Shown one piece after another: positions 46,601-56,943 of a stretch of DNA of 64,000 nt. Source of the DNA: Bolinopsis microptera (taxonomy: Eukaryota > Ctenophora > Tentaculata > Lobata > Bolinopsidae); contig NC_087073.1 of the NCBI RefSeq assembly GCF_026151205.1, positions 14,403,837 to 14,467,836 on the forward strand, in the 5' to 3' direction. A program made the translations under genes and the position numbers. The notes under the pieces are model-generated. The model was given only the letters and a program-made list of their open reading frames with translations. It had not been told where the DNA came from and did not search any database. Each line of letters opens with the position of its first letter. Positions within the stretch are counted from its first letter, which is position 1.

Positions 46601-49600
46601 GCTTAATAACACTACCCTCTTGTTGTCGTCCTCCTGGGGGCAGTTAGTGTCACACAGTGTGTAATTATGCTGTGTGTTGTTTGTAGTGTGGTGTGTATTG
46701 TTACAGGGTCTGATTAAACGAATTAATAATTAATATGAATGATCGGTATTATAAAGAGCCACCAGATGTAGAATCTACACTGTAGATCCAATCTAGTGTC
46801 TGTGACTCTGTATTATACTCCAGTGTTCAGCTGATGCGTAAGATTTGTCACTCACTTTATTTGTGATTACTAATCAGTGTACATAAGTTGAGGCTACTGT
46901 AGACCGGCGAGTCAGTATATTTATTATTTAATAACTAATTTATAAGTTAAACATACAGCTAGCTAGATAGTGTATTTATTACTTAATAACTAATTTATAA
47001 GTTAAACATACAGCTAGATAGTGGCTGGGAGCTGGCTCCTACAGGTACCTGGCTACCTGTAGTAATCCTACTTAGATTACTACAGGTAGCATTGGGAGTA
47101 ATAACTGTAATTTGCACATCGTAAATCTGTAAATAGGACCTGTCGTCGACGCTGACTGGAAATAATACAACGTATTTCGTTCGAGCATACAAAACATTTC
47201 AAAAACATTACAAAAAGCATCATTTAGTAAAAAGTACCGAGTAGTGAGTGAGCTTAGTGTCTTATCTATTACTAAAACTACAACAAAATAAGACAAATGT
47301 GCATATTTTTATTAGTTAGTCAAAAGAAAATAACCAAATAAATTAACAATTCTAAATTATGGTTTGTTGTTCCGAATAATAGCATTTAATTATAAATGAC
47401 ATTTAAAAAGGCCTGGCCGTATAAACAGTAAACATTGCAAATCACAGTTTAATGTTAAATCTGGTAATATAAATAATGGGGCGGAATCTTAATCCTTTTA
47501 GAAGTTAATGGATGATTGATCAAAATGGACAATTGTTGGGTTATAAACTTTTTATTTAAGTTTATAACCCAACAATTCTCGGATTAGTAACTATAATTCG
47601 CCTTCCCATGCAAACCGTGACGAAAATCTGGTAGAATATCTATTTTATTCTCCAGCGGAGGTAAAATGTCAAAAATAACGACTCAATCTCTTAGTAATAA
47701 CTCTCAAAATACATTTTAGGAGCTCTCTCTATTGGCTGTCTTGAGGGAGAGGCCTATAAATAATCTTCATAAGAGGGAACACCAGCACAGCTCCAGACAG
47801 AAGTCCCAGCGCATAACTAAAAGATAACAAAGTCCCAGCAAAGGATTTGCCCCTTTTAGTCTGCATCATCTGCGGGCCGTACAGCGCCGCCAGAGAAATG
47901 AAGTGTCCGTTGGTCCAGGAGAGGAGGAAATTGAAGAGAGCTGCCCAGGCGTCATTATGAAACCACACTGACACGTTCCTAGGGTGAAGGTTAGTCATGT
48001 AGATACAAGGTACGAGTAGGAGTCTAATGTAGGATACAGGTAGGAGATAGGTGGGGGTAGGGAGAGAGTAGCAGCTGGAGGTGATCCTACCTAGCACATC
48101 TCCAACACTGAACACAAGGAATACTGTGACAGGCAGGAAGTAACCAGTCCAGCTCTCCTCCGCGCCATGATCAATGGGCCTAGCAGAGGACCTCAACATG
48201 GACAAGGCTGCTGGGAAACAAACTGATGTGATGGTTGAAGTGAGCACTGTTGTCAGACAAAACCTCCAAATCACTTTAAACACTGACATCGCTGTATTCT
48301 TCTGGGTTGTTGCTTCATCAGGCACTTGAGCATCTCTTGGTGAAAGCAGTTCTTTTCTTTCTGCTCCGATAATTTCAGCATTATTTGAACTCTTTTTTGA
48401 TGTAGCGATCTGAACAAACTCAGTCCTGCCGAAGACAACAAATACTACAAGGGAGATGAGCAGTGTAAAGGAAGCTATCAAGAAGTAATAAAAGCCAGCA
48501 GATACCGGATCAGAGTTAGGAAAAGCAAGAGTAACAATACAGAGGAGGGCAGAAAAGAGACCCGCTAACCCCTGACCTAGATAAAATCCCTGGACTGCAT
48601 TGGTAGTGAGGATAGATGACAGACCCATCATCCCAGACATGAAGATAGCAGAGGTGAACATGACAACACCGAACAGCATCATGGTCATGATGAAGAAGGA
48701 GAAGGCCCAGTTAGCGGTGTTGAGGTAAGCTGTGACCGTGATGACCAGGAAGACGAGCAGGGCTGAGGTGTTACAGAGAGTCACCACTGTCACCAGGTTG
48801 TGTATCTTGAGGACGACTACACCCAGCAGGGCTGCAATGAAGTTGGAACCTATTCCTACGATCTCAATGTAGCTTGGGAAGTTGTTTATGATGGTTTCGG
48901 AGTTGGTTTCAGAAAACTTAGCCACGTGAAAACCGTTAGCGGTGATCATGAGGTTCCAGGGAAGGAGAGATGCCAGACCAAACAGTATCATCACACTGTA
49001 AATCCTCCAACTGGTGCGAGCGTCTGGTTGGCGGCTTGCCAATAATGGTTCTGTCTCTTCAGTCATCTTCAAGGGTGGAAGATTCGGGTCATAAACTGGC
49101 GGATTAATCAGTTAAATCGGGGTACAAAACCGAACTTTAGTCATGAGCATTCTAACCAATATAATAATGCAACCTTCGTAGGTCGAAGGATTTAATGTTT
49201 GACTAAACGTTTCCTCGATAGAAAATAAATTACGTTCTTTAAACTTCTTTCCATAAAATGAGACATAGCAGTCTAAGTTTTACGATCATAATTTCGAATA
49301 TCATGGTTAAAGCCAGAGAATAATATTAATGTGGACAATTTTGGAAATAATTCAAATATCATACAATTTCCTCCAAATTATACAATGACCAATGTACAAA
49401 AAAAGGGGTACGTGTTAAGTAACTATAATATAACAATAGCTATTTGGATGCGAGCCAGCAATGGCGTAAAGGGCAAACTCGAACGTTTATAAAAATCACA
49501 AAAATTAATAGAAATCAGGTAAGGTCCATTTCTGAGAAATGGAAGTTTACAGGATGATGCTGAATTTATCAATATTTAGATTGTAGATATTATCGGTCAA

Positions 49601-52600
49601 CAATAATTGCCATGAAAAGTCTCGAGCTAAATGTTGGAATAAAAAGACGGTCGAAAGTGATTCAGCTTGACAAAAGAAGTGATCCGAATTAAATTTATTT
49701 TAATCTGAATGTTGTATTGGAAATGGCCCATTTCCAATAAAAAGTTATGTATTTCTAAGAAATCAGTAGGCAGATCAAATTAAATAGTTAAAAACAATCA
49801 CATATATGTAGACATAGATGACGTCACGATTCATGTCAAAATTTCGTTTCTGTAATTGTTGTGGAACACAACAAGAAAATTGAGAATAATCTTGTGCGAG
49901 GGTAGGGACCCAGATGTCGTTTCTAACCCAAAAAAACTTTAAGGAGGCTTCTCATCAGTAGCCGCACCTCCTTACTCGGTTTCTGAACTGGAATTCTATG
50001 GGCTTCCAGACGGCCAGACCGAGTATTACCACCCCATCCTTCTAGAGTTCATCACAAGTAGCACCCACCTTGAAGATCTTTGACACCCAGACACACCCCA
50101 TTGGCGAACAAACTTTGGATATAATCTTACATGCTCCCGAAGGAATCCCTGGTTTATGGTCTTTCTCATCGTCACCAGCACTTTCACTAGAGTCACCAGC
50201 CCAATCTCGGAACTGGTATTTGACCTACAGTGATTTCATTGTGCTAGTAAAGATTTATGCCATAATTCCAAAATTATGTCATCCGGCCACTGCTTTTCAT
50301 TGTCCATAGAAAAGTACTTGAAACACTGACAGGTTTTCGTAAAAATGTTAGGAAAGTGGAGAATGTCAATTTATACTAATATTAAAATAATAATATTACC
50401 GATGAAAAAAAACCGTTCTAAGTCTCAATTTGGATATGTGACCTTAAAATGAACAAACGCAATTAAAATACGCAGCCAAAAAGAACAACATATTATATCA
50501 AGAGAGCAGCACAATTAGTGACAGCGAAAACAAAATCATGTTCACATGATTGGAGAATAAATAAGAATTAGTAAATGAGGGATCAAAATTATTGTATGGT
50601 ATTAATTACACATTATACAAGTGAATAATATGTAGAACATGCGAGGAAACCGAAGACCACGTTCACAGGCCACATGGCGTAAACTGTTTACATATCGGAT
50701 GTGGGAAATATTCTAGAAGGTTGAGAAATATTGATAAGATTAGCCCCCTGACCACGTACGGGTCATTATCTCTCCTGGTTATATTACAGCTGTAATGTGA
50801 GTTAAGTGGAGTAGGGTTCGGGGGCTTTTAAGATCTAGGGGGTGTTCAGTAAATTGGATTAAAATTAGGTTTAATGACAGACTCTGTTCATATCCTTTAT
50901 CTGATGTTCGGACTTCCTCTAGACTTTTCTTGATTTTCAGAATATATACAGATCGTTCTGAAATCGGAAGGTTGTTCAGTGTTCTAGAGTGAAACCAGAT
51001 GCGTATCCCTATAATTTACGCTAGACCGCTTTTCAGAAATAGTTTCTTCACACGAATACTTGAAACATATAGAAACTTACTAAGTTCAACTAGATCTATA
51101 AGCAAAGGAAACGTAAACATAACCAAACTGATTTCTCTTCCTTGAGACCCAACTGAGGAAGCGTAAGCAAATTAAAAACCATAAAAACATGCATAATATT
51201 ATGAAAATTAACAGTATATGCGGAATATTACATATATTAATTAGTATAGAATATATAATAATATGTAACTTTAAAATTGCCCAGGACACGTGCGGTAACA
51301 ACCAGTACACTAACAACTGATCTATCATAATTTTGACAATTTGTTATCACTGCGTAGATTTGCGAGGGTGAAGAGTGAGATTTCAAAAGTTATTAGATAT
51401 TATACTACTACTCACTACTGTCTTCTTGCACAAAGATCGAAATCTAAAATTGAGCCCTGATAGGAGCTACACTGCTCTTCATTAAATCAAATACGCTTAC
51501 CTCAACTAGGGTGTATTTACAGTTGGACGGTTCTGTCACGTTTACATCGAAATCAAGCTTTCCATTGCCAGCCTGCGGTAAAAACAGAATAAATAAAATA
51601 CAACGCAATCATCTGACTGGTGGTTATATGGTGGTAAGACCTATTATCTGTACATTACCCGAGAGAAATGACCACACTGCTACAGTGCTACGGGACTGAA
51701 ATCTGAATTTGACGGGAACATTGTAGTAAAATATACCGGGTCCTTAACTCCAAATAGCACAAATTATAAAATATACGATTATTTTATTATTTGTAGTACC
51801 GGTACACACACGGTAACATTTAAAATAACAGAAGTTAACCTTGAGTATGAAATCTGAGGAGGTCGGTTCCTCAATGTTGACAACGTCTGCCAACTCTTCG
51901 TAAGCTGCCGCTATCTTCCTGAACTCGTACTTCTCCTGGCAGGCATGTTAATTAGGTGGTATTAATTGGGAATTAGGTGGAATTAGACCGTGGGAGCTTT
52001 GGGAAAAGCTGACTTTTACTTCTGGAAATGACATTGATTGAACATACATTTTCAAGGTTTTCAAGCGCTCGAATTTCAACAGAAAAAGCGATAAGCGCTT
52101 AAAAAAACAGAAAACGTACATAATTAAAAAGATTAGAAGTGACATACCAAGTTATCCTTGTTGCCCCACGTAACACAGACACAAATAATCTTCTGTAGTT
52201 TATTGAGGAACTCTGTGTCTGTGTTGGGCAGTCTGAAGTAGCCCCCACCTGTAAACCAAGAGAAATCCTTGCCCTGTGATTGGTAGTGGGTCAATCATTT
52301 TTATTGGATTTTAAATTAGGAATAGAATTATGTCCCTAAAACTTCAGAGTGGAGTCAGATAGCACAGGGCACAGATTTTCTATGTTAATCACCAAAAGAA
52401 ATGGGAACAGATATCTGTTGCTAAAAATGTGTGTCATAATATTTGACTTTTAATCGATTGTTCCTTTTAAATACTAATAAATGATGTTTAACTGTGATGT
52501 ATGACACTGGCATGTTTTTTATTGACACACACGCAACTATTGAGGCAACTCGGCCCTAAGGGTCTTTGCTGATCTAAACAGCCCAATCCATAAACTTTGA

Positions 52601-53935
52601 AACAAGTTACGATTTGTGTAAAATGTTAATTGATGCAGTTTTATTGACAACACCATGTAAATTGTAAATAATCTCCTAGTACGATAGCTGGTGTGGCAAT
52701 ACAACCTGCATCATATAATGGTATCTTTATTTGGCGGTCTGATTCAGTCGCACCTTTCAGACTTTAATTATGAAACAGAATAGCCTCTTCAGAACTAACT
52801 CATTTAAAAGAGAATGATTTGTCAAAGAACTCAAATCGCAGGAACCCTCTAAATATCTCGCCACGTAGTATTTACGCCTAAAGACTTGAAAATACGATTG
52901 TTAAGGGAGATAATTACTAAATTATTAAGTATCAGACTCAAATTCATTGCGCAATAACGCCCCCTTTACAAAAGCTCGTCGTTACATGGTCAATAATAGC
53001 TCAACTGAGTCCAGTAATAACAGATTGTTTTATTTTGGTCGACTGTCCGCAGCTATTATGATTTGCTTGACAAGTATACTTGTTTATGTGTATGTCTGTT
53101 CGCTGACTCAGGGTATCGCTGCTCAGAAGGAGGATTTAGATGAATGCTTGCTCAACACGGCTACTGCGTTCAATGTTGTATCCGGTAAAGAATGGGACCT
53201 TGCTTTCAAAGGCAAAACCGAGAAATTCATCAAGGACTTGGGATCAAAGAGATGTCGAGCTATGAATGAGTTTGGAAATTCCTATGCTTACTGTATCAGT
53301 TCTGGAGACTGGAAAGAGGTACTGAATACACAATGTTTTTTTTAAATGTCTTTAATGTGAACGAACACAATGAAATTTAAATACTTTAATAAATAAAAAT
53401 ACTCGATGAATTTTCATTAAATGTAAACATAATATTTGTATCTCAGGTCTGTGAGGAATTGTTTAAGAAGGCCAGAAAAGGTTCCCTTGCTATGGACAGA
53501 AGTAACCCAGCAACCAAAGGAGCCTGTTCAACTAGATACTATCTAGGGAAATACTACGCCTACTGCAGGTTTATGAAACCGATCAGGAAGAATGTTTGAT
53601 GGTTGCACTTTACAAGTTTTACCAGTTGCAATGTGATTGTGTCTGTGAATATCTTATTATAGTTTAAGTTGCTGTTGTTCAATCTTTAAAAATACATTTT
53701 TTTAACACAATCGATTTTTACTTTTAAAATGACGTGCTGAATGGACTTGCGAAACAGAGAATTGAGCTCGCTTAAAAACTCTGCACACCACAAAAAAACT
53801 TGCTCTCAAAACTGAATTATCAAATTATATAATTATCAAACCTCAAGTTTCTCGAGGATATCCTGATCTGATTTGTCGGGGAGAGGTACAGCTCCCTTGT
53901 TGTACAGCTGCCACAGAGTACACCCAAACACGTAC
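40615..53935 (-). CDS. JAK: JAK-like gene, shared 3' exons: end of JH2 pseudokinase, linker and JH1 kinase-fold domain
   Basis: The eleven exons on the minus strand are 53935-53842, 52248-52148, 51935-51840, 51572-51501, 50224-50069, 46633-46489, 44423-44249, 43213-43096, 42088-41867, 41105-40936 and 40744-40615. Exon 1 (YVFGCTLWQLYNKG) and exon 2 (RLPNTDTEFLNKLQKIIC) complete JH2. Exons 4-6 form a linker of about 125 residues. JH1 has a beta-3 lysine (VWVKSY), an alpha-C Glu (FIEEVKHLL), IYPPE, DVWSYGVLLWELYSG and a final IEKCLTDEQRRINFFGI. The catalytic loop reads HRNLRLEH and the metal-binding motif reads NFG, so both essential Asp residues are Asn. All junction phases agree except exon 1 to exon 2, which is one base short. 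Joined to the 54364-56300 exon it gives about 1,138 aa, the usual JAK size. Janus kinases couple cytokine receptors to STATs. Confidence 0.8.
42211..42308 (+). repeat. TTATGTAG microsatellite
   Basis: About twelve near-perfect copies of an 8-bp unit (TTATGTAG), in a JAK-like gene intron. Confidence 0.95.
45818..46130 (+). repeat. 21-bp minisatellite, about 15 copies
   Basis: The unit AAGTCCCCTGCTTGTACACAC is repeated with almost no variation. Because 21 is a multiple of three and the unit has no stop in several frames, long open frames appear on both strands. These are artefacts, not genes. The unit contains the inverted pair CTTGTA/CAAG. It lies in a JAK-like gene intron. Confidence 0.97.
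46144..46169. repeat. 12-bp perfect inverted repeat beside the minisatellite
   Basis: ATACCGTTTATC, two bases, GATAAACGGTAT: an exact hairpin just after the last minisatellite unit. A second short hairpin (CAGACTAT/ATAGTCTG) follows at about 46174-46202. Confidence 0.8.
46235..46391 (+). mobile_element. MITE copy 2 (TAA target duplication)
   Basis: A 157-bp element with ends GGGGTCGTTCACAT and GTGTGAACAACCTC and subterminal ATATTACGT/ACGTAATAT, flanked by TAA at 46232-46234 and 46392-46394. Its interior matches the copy in the GPCR intron (35572-35727). It lies in the intron between the JAK-like exons at 46489 and 44423. Confidence 0.85.
46915..47022 (+). repeat. Two-copy ~54-bp tandem duplication
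   Basis: TAATAACTAATTTATAAGTT and ACATACAGCTAG occur twice in succession, with one GCTA slip between copies. This is a recent local duplication in non-coding DNA. Confidence 0.8.
47052..47090. repeat. Perfect 16-bp hairpin with 7-nt loop
   Basis: GCTACCTGTAGTAATC at 47052-47067 and its exact complement at 47075-47090, with seven bases between. It lies downstream of the nucleoside transporter on its transcribed strand. Confidence 0.85.
47531..47577. repeat. Perfect 20-bp hairpin with 7-nt loop
   Basis: AATTGTTGGGTTATAAACTT at 47531-47550 is exactly complementary to 47558-47577, with a TTTATTT loop. It starts about 150 bases after the nucleoside transporter stop codon and would be in its 3' UTR, where it could affect stability or 3'-end formation (inference). 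Confidence 0.85.
47729..49066 (-). CDS. SLC29: Equilibrative nucleoside transporter (SLC29 family), single exon
   Basis: The 445-aa protein starts at the ATG at 49066 (MTEETEPLLASRQPD); a slightly longer open frame has no upstream ATG. Soon after the start is the ENT signature SLLPWNLMITANGF in TM1. About eleven hydrophobic segments follow, with a hydrophilic loop near residues 215-255 (EFVQIATSKKSSNNAEIIGA) between TM6 and TM7, as in ENT1/ENT2. A GG/RN-rich stretch near 350-385 and a conserved C-terminal helix complete the fold. The family moves nucleosides passively across the plasma membrane or lysosome; the acidic LL motif near the N-terminus (ETEPLL) could be a lysosomal or endosomal sorting signal, as in ENT3. 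The gene has no introns and lies inside an intron of the JAK-like gene on the same strand, which suggests a retrocopy. Confidence 0.92.
   Translation of the reverse strand: MTEETEPLLASRQPDARTSWRIYSVMILFGLASLLPWNLMITANGFHVAKFSETNSETIINNFPSYIEIVGIGSNFIAALLGVVVLKIHNLVTVVTLCNTSALLVFLVITVTAYLNTANWAFSFFIMTMMLFGVVMFTSAIFMSGMMGLSSILTTNAVQGFYLGQGLAGLFSALLCIVTLAFPNSDPVSAGFYYFLIASFTLLISLVVFVVFGRTEFVQIATSKKSSNNAEIIGAERKELLSPRDAQVPDEATTQKNTAMSVFKVIWRFCLTTVLTSTITSVCFPAALSMLRSSARPIDHGAEESWTGYFLPVTVFLVFSVGDVLGRITSSCYSLPTPTYLLPVSYIRLLLVPCIYMTNLHPRNVSVWFHNDAWAALFNFLLSWTNGHFISLAALYGPQMMQTKRGKSFAGTLLSFSYALGLLSGAVLVFPLMKIIYRPLPQDSQ
52986..53599 (+). CDS. Small cysteine-rich secreted or membrane-anchored protein, nested antisense (2 exons)
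   Basis: The exons are 52986-53318 and 53447-53599 (phase 0, donor GAG|GTACTG, acceptor TCTCAG), giving 161 aa. The ATG at 52986 is the first in frame. A hydrophobic helix (LSAAIMICLTSILVYVYVC, about residues 22-40) is a signal anchor or signal peptide. The rest has six cysteines in two similar units: the first runs from DECLLNT through SKRC to SYAYCISS, the second from VCEELFKKA through GACSTRYY to YYAYCRFM. Each unit ends in YAYC, which points to internal duplication. It is encoded antisense inside the JAK-like gene intron between 53842 and 52248. I do not recognise the family; a secreted peptide-like or extracellular domain role is inference. Confidence 0.7.
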
Positions 53936-54363
53936 CTGGGGTGAAGTGGTGTAAAAACTGAGAAATTCGGTTTATTTTGATGACGTGTTATACAGTTTAG
54001 TTCGGTAAATTTATCACTCCTGGGATAGTGTTAATGTTTCTTTTAACACAACACACAATAAAAAGATTACAAACAAGGAAGTCCTGACTATAAAGTTAAA
54101 AACTATGATAACAGACATGTAACGAGTGCAATCGGCTATCTTTTTGTTCGAGCATTCGTTGAAATCTTAACTGAAAAGCAGTCATTCGACTTCACTAGAA
54201 TTTATGATAGTTCAGGACTCCCTTTTATAATAAAAGGTTATCGTCTCCGATCGAAATGCAAAATATCGCGTTAGAATTTAAACGAAGTATGTCGGCTAGA
54301 AGGAAGGTAGTTGTGAGGTGAGAGACTGTTGAAGGTAGCCGATTGCACCAAGACTCAGCTCAC

Positions 54364-56300
54364 CTGTCAACCTCAATGTTCCAGGGAGCGTTAGAGAATA
54401 TCATGGAGCGGTGGAGCCACCTAGCAGGGTGACCATATGAGGCAAGGTGAGGCAGATACTCTCGTAACAGTAGAGGGTTGTAGACATCTCTACGCTTGAT
54501 CAGCTCAGGGAGAATCCCAACAAACCTTAGTTTCACAATCCCCTTTGAACAGATGCTGATATTGTGCATGACGGGGAAGCCGTGAACTATCCTCTTCTCG
54601 TGCAGATACAGAATACCAGCTACTATTTGTTTTCCCAGGAAGTATAACTGCTCAACAGAGTGCTGAAACTTGCTTAACCGGACATTAAGAAGGGTAGAGA
54701 AGGATTCCTCAACAATACAGGGCATCTGATTCAGTCTGTAGACTCCTACAAACTCAGCTAGATTCTGATGGGCTATCCCACTTGTGTGGAGACCCTTGAT
54801 ATGTTCTATCAGCGGCACTAGAATGGAACTACCATAGTTCATGTTATGAGTTACAAACTGTGTCACAGACACAGGCCTGACTGTTTTGGGAGAATGAAGC
54901 ACCCCCGTGTGTCGTATGTAGAGGTAATGGTAGGAGCGGGGGATGGGTGATAATGCCACGTTCATGGGTGAGAGGGTAGGCTCACGCTTGGTGCTGTAGA
55001 CGGATTTATGTTCTGCGATCTGCATTAAATCCTCACATGTCACAGGGTCTTTGAGCTCCATCTTCTTCTTCACTGCATCCGTTTTGTCCATAAAGTTAAT
55101 CTGGTTGAAGAGTTTGATCAGAGACAGATACCCATGCTGATTGTCGATCTTGAAACGTCCACCCTCTTTTACTTCTATCCTTCTAGACCTAAACCTGTCT
55201 CCGATAACCATGAAGAAGTAGTATTGGTTTAAAATCTTTGCCGGTTCTTTGACAAGAAAATTATCCGTCACCAGAAATTTAGATTCGTTTCCGGGAGAAC
55301 GTAAAATTTGTTCAGCCTCATCCGCATTCTCGATCTTCATGACGTAAGAACATTTATCAACCAAAGAATAATTGAATTGTGTGTGCTTATTCCTGTCCTC
55401 AGCAGTGTTCACAATCACAAACTTGGGGTCATGATAAATTAGCGATTCTGAGTGAAAATCGTCGGAAAGTTTGTGATCCAGAATATGGTTACCTGGAGAA
55501 GTTTTCTTGTAAGCCATGTCTAGAAGGGTGAGAAATGATTCTACACTCGTCCTTGAGCTAAACGTCAGTTCATGACGAGAGTTTGGGGCAGTGACAATTG
55601 TAGCACTGTGATGCTTGAAGTTAAACTGAACTTTGTCAATATTTGTCAGTATGATTTCATAATCACTCAACAGTAGAGATGATTTAGTAATCTCAGCACG
55701 AATATGTTGAGTTGCATCTGTTGAACAATCAAATATGCATCTCTTTCTGCTTTGTTCAGTGACATTTTTAATTAATTTACATTTCACCGCCATGAGATTC
55801 TCACTGCACTTTAGCAGGGACTTGGAAACGAGCTCCATAATCTCACCGACAGAAACTGATGTAAACCCTAAAACAGGTAGCAAATAATTTACCATAACCT
55901 CAGATACATCGCTGATACCCAGTTCTGACAATTTGACCGCTAGAACGCTGGCAATGTCACCCGAGTTCTCTAGTGGGCTACCATTTGTCTTTAAATCATC
56001 AACTGACTGAAGATAAATGTAGTTAAAAACTTCGGGACACTGATGGACAATGTCTTCTATGTTTAACAGTGATGTTGGGAATCTGTAGTAAAACGACCCC
56101 TTGATGTGAGCATCAGGATTTTTCTTTGAGTACGGAAGGCAGTAACTCTGATTGCAGAACAGGGTACCAAACTTGAAGAGATCAGGTGAAACTCGCACAT
56201 CTTTGGCAAGTCCGCAGAGTAACTCAAATCTTGTAGCTTTCCGGGGAAACTCCATCTTATAGCCATTGTACAAGTGAATTGTGGTCTTAGTATGTATCAT
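54364..56300 (-). CDS. JAK: JAK-like gene, 5' exon B: FERM, SH2-like and JH2 pseudokinase N-terminal part
   Basis: One large exon starts at ATG 56300 (MIHTKTTIHLYNGYKMEFPR) and ends at donor GAC AG|GTGAGC, phase 2, matching the exon that starts at 53935. It encodes 645 residues. Residues 1 to about 310 look like a FERM module. About 317-413 is SH2-like, with NFLVKEP where FLVRES is expected (Lys for the phosphotyrosine-binding Arg) and GYLSLIKLFNQI. The JH2 part has GIAHQNLAEFVGVYRLNQM, LYFLGKQIVAGILYLHEKRI and VHGFPVMHNI in place of HRDLAARN, as in JAK JH2 (HGN-type), and VKLRFVGIL at the DFG position. If the donor is not used, a stop follows at once (AGG TGA). Confidence 0.75.
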
Positions 56301-56943
56301 CCTTGACTAAAGGATCGCAAGGGTTATAAATCATATTATATCATAATATTGCGAAATTTTACGTGTTGCACATCTTAGTTAAACAACAAATATATATCTT
56401 AACAAAATCTTTTTCATTAACGTACTAGTACTATGTCAATGAGGATAGCTCAAGTCTGGTGTCTCCACTTCAACTCAACTGAGATACAGCTATATAACTC
56501 TCATCATACGATATTGTGTAACTGGCTCGACGATAGCTGCTCAATGCCCTATTTGGGTCAGATCGGAATTCGAAATTATCAATGAAATAGTGTACCACTT
56601 ACTCTCAATATTAGGAGAGCTCATCGGCAGTTTGTTCTAGAAGGCTTACATTTTCAAAATAAAGTGGGGTGGTGATGAAAGGTGGAGTAATTCTATATAA
56701 AATTAGTCGATGCTCGGATGGAAAGACGATCAACGAAATGATTAAGACGGTCGGTATTACGTTAATGGAACTGTAGCAGCTGATCTACAAATCAATTTTT
56801 TTTGTTATCTCGTCAAGTAATTAAAACCGATGAAATTTGACACCACCACACCATCGTGCTGAAATAAAACATTCAACTTGCCTCATGCCTGGAACCCGAA
56901 CTGTAGTTTAAAAATACTGTCGAGATTAAGAAAATAAACCAAC

